Both the position numbers and the translations under genes were made by a program. A stretch of 58,380 bases of DNA, taken from assembly GCA_044426085.1 (NCBI GenBank), contig JAWXUU010000013.1:1-58380 (forward strand), read 5' to 3'. Below the pieces are notes generated by a model. It was not told the origin of the DNA and did no database searches. It was given only the letters and a program-made list of their open reading frames with translations. This DNA comes from JAWXUU01 sp044426085 (lineage in GTDB: Bacteria > Bacillota > Clostridia > Christensenellales > CAMQZB01). Shown here piece by piece: positions 57,367 to 58,380 of this stretch. How positions within the stretch are numbered: position 1 is the stretch's first letter; each line of letters starts with the position of its first letter.

Positions 57367-58380
57367 TTAATGTTTCTTTTTATATATTACGTAGCCTACT
57401 GCTGCAAGGGCTAGGATACCGATTATTATCCAGGCTATGTAGCCGTTTGAGGTTTCTTCGGCTTCGGTTGCGTCTGGGATTTCCACTGGCGTGGCGGTTG
57501 GTTGAACTGTTGGTTCGGCTGTTGGCGCAACTGTTGGGGTGACGGTTGGGGTGACGGTTACTTCAGGTTCTGGAGTTTCCTCTTCTTCTGCACCGCCAAC
57601 TGTGTATTGCGAGCTTATTGTGATATTTCTGCTGTTTGAAGAACCGCCCGAAACTTCTTCTTCGTCAGCGTCAATGCTATATTCCATTGATGTCAAAATT
57701 GGATATCCACTGTTTATGCCTTCTGTGTCAACCGCCCAAGCTGTACCTTTTTCGCCATTCAAAAGCGAAACGAGAGAACTTGTGTATTCCGCAGAATTGG
57801 CAGAATAGCTACCTGATGAATATGACGTTTCGTAAGCTGTGCAAGAAACGGTTTCCGTAAGGTCAGTTGCATACGCAACTGAAACACTTGCAACGTTTGA
57901 CAAAGATACTTTAACACTTTCAGTAGGAGGTACCTTAATAGTCGCAGATTGCAAATCATTTACAACATAATAACAATCTTCTATTGTACCAGTTTCATAA
58001 ATATAACCAAATAGGTATTGGTCATAATTGTCACCATTGCTATTATCATTCCCTGCAAAATAACAGCTTGTTATTTTATCAGCATCAGTATATCCAACCA
58101 ATCCACCAACATAATCAGTGCCGGAAACATTGCATTTTGCATAGCAGTTGGAAATTGTTGAACCATAGCTGTATCCAGCAATACCACCGAAATATGAGCC
58201 ATCTTTGCCTATCATTGCAACTTTGCCAGTGTTGTAGCATTCGTTTATTGTTGCACCAATAGTTTTCCCAACTATACCACCGACGTTTGAAGTGCCTGTG
58301 ATGTTACCTGAGTTATTACAATATTCAATTGACATACTTGCGCTATCTTCAGCATGACCGACAATACCGCCTGCGTATGA
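57367..58380 (-). CDS. GLUG-repeat surface protein, C-terminal part (gene runs off the window)
   Basis: The reading frame stays open to the window end, so the N-terminus is missing; at least 337 residues are seen. The visible N-terminal half holds GLUG-type repeats (NVGGIVGKT, YFGGIAGYS, YVGGLVGYT), each followed by a cysteine- and tyrosine-containing strand. Then a Thr/Pro-rich linker (TVTPTVAPTAEPTVQPT) and a C-terminal membrane helix IAWIIIGILALAAVGYVIY with tail KKKH. There is no LPxTG motif. It is probably a cell-surface adhesin held by its C-terminal helix. Its linker resembles that of the lipoprotein at 23065. Confidence 0.82.
   Translation of the reverse strand, partial: SYAGGIVGHAEDSASMSIEYCNNSGNITGTSNVGGIVGKTIGATINECYNTGKVAMIGKDGSYFGGIAGYSYGSTISNCYAKCNVSGTDYVGGLVGYTDADKITSCYFAGNDNSNGDNYDQYLFGYIYETGTIEDCYYVVNDLQSATIKVPPTESVKVSLSNVASVSVAYATDLTETVSCTAYETSYSSGSYSANSAEYTSSLVSLLNGEKGTAWAVDTEGINSGYPILTSMEYSIDADEEEVSGGSSNSRNITISSQYTVGGAEEEETPEPEVTVTPTVTPTVAPTAEPTVQPTATPVEIPDATEAEETSNGYIAWIIIGILALAAVGYVIYKKKH

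Overview
The window looks like a chromosomal segment of an anaerobic, endospore-forming, low-GC Firmicute of the Clostridia type. The reasons are an intact sporulation sigma factor (SigK), an electron-bifurcating-type [FeFe]-hydrogenase operon with Rex-like operators, an NfnAB-type transhydrogenase, strong GGAGG ribosome sites, and typical Firmicutes gene orders: polA-coaE-lytic transglycosylase, rpmB divergent from asp23-fakA, site-2 protease-scpA-scpB, tsaE-tsaB-rimI, and obg/nadD/rsfS. A species cannot be named from sequence reading alone. Most genes lie on the minus strand. No phage, insertion sequence with a transposase, CRISPR array or rRNA was found.

Layout. 1-490: tandem 178-bp repeats with tRNA-T-arm-like ends. 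494-4225: lytic transglycosylase, coaE, polA. 4446-5007: two small divergent HTH genes around a promoter with three operator-like sites. 5114-5200: tRNA-Leu(CAA). 5362-7828: fakA, asp23, rpmB. 8193-12356: heterodimeric ABC exporter with its MarR regulator. 12616-12932: RNase P RNA. 13313-18294: hydA, hydB, a 2Fe-2S protein, a GHKL ATPase and hydC, behind two Rex-like sites. 18775-22400: NhaC antiporter and argS. 23065-25962: very long surface lipoprotein. 26308-33678: thioredoxin, DUF4097-like protein, GNAT, scpB, scpA, site-2 protease, lysA and an unknown coiled-coil protein. 33833-34964: sigK and an orphan Phd-type antitoxin. 35059-52843: tRNA wobble-uridine hydroxylation and methylation genes, RNase J with a very long N-terminal tail, ddl, membrane-anchored MurF-like ligase, hydrolase, rimI, tsaB, tsaE, deoC, rsfS, nadD-yqeK fusion, an unknown membrane protein, obg, nfnB/nfnA and nth. 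53253-56822: a sulfur-themed group (DUF3343, cysteine desulfurase, LysR regulator, YeiH). 57367-end: a GLUG-repeat surface protein cut by the window end.

The most unusual content is intergenic. At least eight gaps carry a composite repeat. It has A/T-rich heptamer arms, an inverted pair of GTGGTA-headed hairpins (GCAC...GTGC), and usually a central terminator-like hairpin whose stem sequence differs at every locus. A second family has GTAG-headed hairpins (stems GGGTCGATG or GGGCGAAC), also in inverted pairs around a terminator-like hairpin, and sits inside members of the first family. Two far-apart copies of the second family differ by a compensated base pair in the central stem. The architecture resembles REP/REPIN elements bracketing a terminator. 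The neighbouring genes often already have their own terminators, so the central hairpin seems to belong to the element. No cognate transposase is in the window.

Metabolically, HydABC (H2 from NADH plus reduced ferredoxin) and NfnAB (NADH/ferredoxin to NADPH) suggest fermentative redox balancing under NADH control by Rex. All functional statements rest on motif and synteny recognition, with no database search.
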